Shown here: positions 12,889 through 14,784 of the stretch, one piece after another
How positions within the stretch are numbered: the first letter of the stretch is position 1
Layout of the letters: each line of letters starts with the position of its first letter
Notes under the pieces: generated by a model
The model's database searches: none
What the model was told of the DNA's origin: nothing
What the model saw: the letters and a program-made list of their open reading frames with translations, nothing else
DNA from: Bacillota bacterium
Lineage (GTDB): Bacteria > Bacillota > Clostridia > Christensenellales > Aristaeellaceae
Length of the DNA stretch: 14,784 bases
Assembly: GCA_009787135.1 (NCBI GenBank)
Contig: WRGP01000220.1
Coordinates: 1 to 14,784, forward strand
Reading direction: 5' to 3'
Program-made: the position numbers and the translations under genes

Positions 12889-14784
12889 CTATTCAAAGAT
12901 ATTGAACTCGCCGTCCATCTTCCATCCAAACGCTTCAAACATCTGGGGCGTAACCAGCCCCACGTCCATCATAAGCCGGCGTTCGCCGGAGGATACGTAA
13001 AAACTTGCGGTCGTGGCCGCTTTTTTGCCGGTCCACGGCATTTTGGAGTTAATCTGCGGGAGGATGGCCGTCGGCTTTGTGGGAAGGTAATCGCCCAGCC
13101 CGAAAGCGAGTTGATACTGGCCCGGCGCCACCCTGTCAAAGCGATAGTGGCCGTGCGCGTCCGTCACTGTCTCAGCGGCATAGAAGAGATCGCCGCCGGA
13201 CAGCACGCTGTAAAGCGTTACCTTGATGTCGGGGACACCGGGTTCGTTGGTCTCCTGCAGCCCGTTTCCATTTTCATCCAGCCATACCAGATCGCCAATG
13301 CGCCCGCAGCGAACGGCACAGGCGTTTATGCCCACATACTCGCTTCCCATGGGCAGATGAATGGACTCAGGCGCGCACGCACCGGGCAGATAATCGCCGG
13401 GCAGGCTGAAACGGAGCGTGCCTTCCATGGGTGGCAGGGCATCGAACCGGTACGCGCCGTTTTCGTCCGTAAGTGTCTCCTCCAAGCCGCCGCTTCCGTC
13501 CAACAGCGTGACGGTAACGCCCTCAAGCAATGGCTCATCCTTCTCAAAGAGGCCGTTGTTATTCATATCCTCCCAGACAAAGCCGGAGAGGGAAGCGCCG
13601 ATATACGCGCCAAACTCCGCCGTATGCGTATCGCCCATGGCCAACGCAAAGGGATCCGTTTCCTCACTGGCATAACAGTATACCCCCTCGGGATGCGGCA
13701 GGCGCAAGCTGTACGTGCCAGGCGCCAGGCCGTCAAACCGGAAGCTTCCGTCTGCTTCCATGGTTTTGGAGGCGATCTCACGCGCCTCTTCCGCCTCATG
13801 CAGGACGAGCGTTACGGAAACGCCCGTAAGCGGCGCTTCCCGTTCGCCGCGCAGCCTGTCTCCATCCCCGTCTACCCAAAACATACCCGCGACGACGCAC
13901 TCAGGCATCAGCGTGATCGCATCCGGCGCCGCGTCAGCGCCCTGGGGAATTTCCACGGCGAAGGAAGCGCCGGCATCAGGCTTGATCACCCAGCCCTGCG
14001 GCAGGATGAACGCCACCTCCATGGGGCCGGGCCGAAGGGCTTTCATCTGATAAATCCCTTTTTCGTCAGTGAAAAGCGTCGCCTCTGTTTGCCCGTTTCG
14101 CAAAAGGAGGATCGACACGCCCGGGAGCGGCGCGCCGTCTAGCGCGCTTTGCACGGCGCCGCGGATAGCGCCCAGCGCCACCGCGCCAACGTCAAACTCC
14201 GTAAGCCGAGCGCCCATGGGGAGAAGGAACGCCTCGGTTTCACCAACCGTCTCCCCCGTGGCGGCAATGGTGCTGGCGCGCTTCAAGCCTGGCGCCTGCG
14301 GGAAGGTGAAGCGCATGGTGTCGGGGAGCGTTACACGCAGGGTATAGTTCCCGGGGGGAAGCGCGGAAAAGAGGAAGTGCCCGGCATCGTCCGTTTCGGT
14401 TGTTCGATAGGCCGCGCCATCCCGAAGCAGGGTGACCGAAAGGCTATGCAGCGGCGGGTCGCCCTGGCTGAAAGCGCCGCTATTCGCAAGATCCTGCCAG
14501 ACATCGCCGGCGATAACGCCTGTTTGATACGCGCCCGCGTCCACCAAAATCGTTTCGCCCATGGGCAGGTACAGCGTGGCTGTGTCCGCCGTGGATCCGG
14601 CTGTCTCCCGCACGTTGCTGCTAAAGGACGGCGCGTCGTCCTGGTTGCGGGTGAAATAATACCCTTCTTTCAGCGTGAAGCGGACAATATAGCGGCCCGC
14701 GAACAGGCTGTCAAAGGCATAAGCGCCGTCCTTTCCAGCCTGCGCCTGCCGCAGAATGGTCCCGGTGAAGGGATCCACGAGCGA
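12889..14784 (-). CDS. SdrD-B/CnaB-like repeat protein, C-terminal part (5' end outside window)
   Basis: The frame is open at the right edge (the GTG at 14778 is internal), so 631 C-terminal residues are visible and the N-terminus is missing. The visible part consists of tandem beta-sandwich repeats of about 90-115 residues. They share 'G-x-VW-x-D-x-N-x-(N/D)-G', 'P-L-x-G-V-x-V-T-L', 'T-D-x-x-G-x-Y-x-F' and 'L-x-P-G-x-Y'. This is the signature of SdrD B-like / carboxypeptidase-regulatory-like surface repeats, and 'DENGNGLQE', 'DGDGDR' and 'DMNNNG' are likely calcium loops. Such proteins serve as stalks of secreted or surface adhesins. No LPXTG, hydrophobic anchor or basic tail follows the last repeat; the C-terminus is 'GWKMDGEFNIFE', so attachment must be elsewhere or the protein is free. 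The function of the missing part is unknown. Confidence 0.88.
   Translation of the reverse strand, partial: SLVDPFTGTILRQAQAGKDGAYAFDSLFAGRYIVRFTLKEGYYFTRNQDDAPSFSSNVRETAGSTADTATLYLPMGETILVDAGAYQTGVIAGDVWQDLANSGAFSQGDPPLHSLSVTLLRDGAAYRTTETDDAGHFLFSALPPGNYTLRVTLPDTMRFTFPQAPGLKRASTIAATGETVGETEAFLLPMGARLTEFDVGAVALGAIRGAVQSALDGAPLPGVSILLLRNGQTEATLFTDEKGIYQMKALRPGPMEVAFILPQGWVIKPDAGASFAVEIPQGADAAPDAITLMPECVVAGMFWVDGDGDRLRGEREAPLTGVSVTLVLHEAEEAREIASKTMEADGSFRFDGLAPGTYSLRLPHPEGVYCYASEETDPFALAMGDTHTAEFGAYIGASLSGFVWEDMNNNGLFEKDEPLLEGVTVTLLDGSGGLEETLTDENGAYRFDALPPMEGTLRFSLPGDYLPGACAPESIHLPMGSEYVGINACAVRCGRIGDLVWLDENGNGLQETNEPGVPDIKVTLYSVLSGGDLFYAAETVTDAHGHYRFDRVAPGQYQLAFGLGDYLPTKPTAILPQINSKMPWTGKKAATTASFYVSSGERRLMMDVGLVTPQMFEAFGWKMDGEFNIFE
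12961..14520 (-). repeat. Five tandem SdrD-B-like protein repeats
   Basis: Approximate units, in translation order: 14520-14179, 14172-13903, 13899-13603, 13596-13309 and 13305-12961; a further partial unit lies before 14520. The second and third are the most diverged, the fourth and fifth the most typical. Linkers often carry LPMG-like sequence: 'LYLPMGE', 'FLLPMGA', 'FALAMGD' and 'IHLPMGS', followed by a short 'GA' strand. DNA identity between units is low by eye, so these are old duplications. Confidence 0.8.

Noticed and set aside
13111..14142. Plus-strand open frame of 343 codons opposite the repeat protein.
   Set aside because: There is no binding site or domain, and the minus strand shows clear repeat structure.
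1..14784. CRISPR arrays, tRNA, rRNA, transposases or prophage integration sites.
   Set aside because: No regularly spaced repeats, cloverleaf sequences or recombinase motifs were seen on either strand.

Overview
The window is typical of a GC-rich (roughly 60 %) Gram-positive bacterium, most likely a Clostridia-type Firmicute. The pointers are strong AGGAGG-type ribosome binding sites, TTGACA/TATAAT-like promoters, a DUF512 radical SAM gene directly upstream of der and then plsY (a familiar clostridial order), an LTA-synthase-like sulfatase, and an aspartate-semialdehyde dehydrogenase of the archaeal/clostridial type. The exact genus cannot be read from the sequence.

Layout. Positions 3-2380 (+) hold the end of a small chromate transporter and an LTA-synthase-like membrane sulfatase 20 bases later. 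Positions 2583-2774 (+) encode a lone 63-residue holin-like membrane protein, followed by a bidirectional terminator. On the minus strand come an F420-0:glutamate-ligase-like gene (2994-3740) and an XRE/S24-like regulator (3845-4570). The regulator is divergent from a plus-strand housekeeping run: radical SAM/DUF512 (4780-6111), der (6113-7441) and plsY (7552-8175). Both sides of this divergence have near-consensus promoters.

Positions 8144-10906 (minus) form a compact lysine/diaminopimelate operon, asd-dapA-dapB, whose last gene overlaps the end of plsY by 32 bases. A 152-base divergent intergenic region separates asd from a GNAT acetyltransferase remnant (11059-11369) that has lost its middle. 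Positions 11574-12224 encode an unrecognised 216-residue acidic soluble protein. Positions 12497-12724 (minus) encode an unrecognised 75-residue protein with its own promoter. Positions 12889-14784 (minus) are the C-terminal 631 residues of a large protein built from SdrD-B/CnaB-like repeats, running off the window.

How the genes work together: asd, dapA and dapB make consecutive steps from aspartyl phosphate to tetrahydrodipicolinate for peptidoglycan and lysine. PlsY makes lysophosphatidate for membrane lipid, and Der is a ribosome-assembly GTPase. The sulfatase is probably an envelope phosphoglycerol-type transferase.

I found no CRISPR array, tRNA, rRNA, transposase or complete mobile element, and no clear novel multi-gene system. 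The most interesting points are small: the deleted GNAT gene, the divergent promoter region with crossing inverted repeats, two G/C-run hairpin elements, the regulator with a substituted catalytic lysine, the orphan holin-like gene, and the repeat protein with recurrent LPMG linkers and no visible wall anchor.
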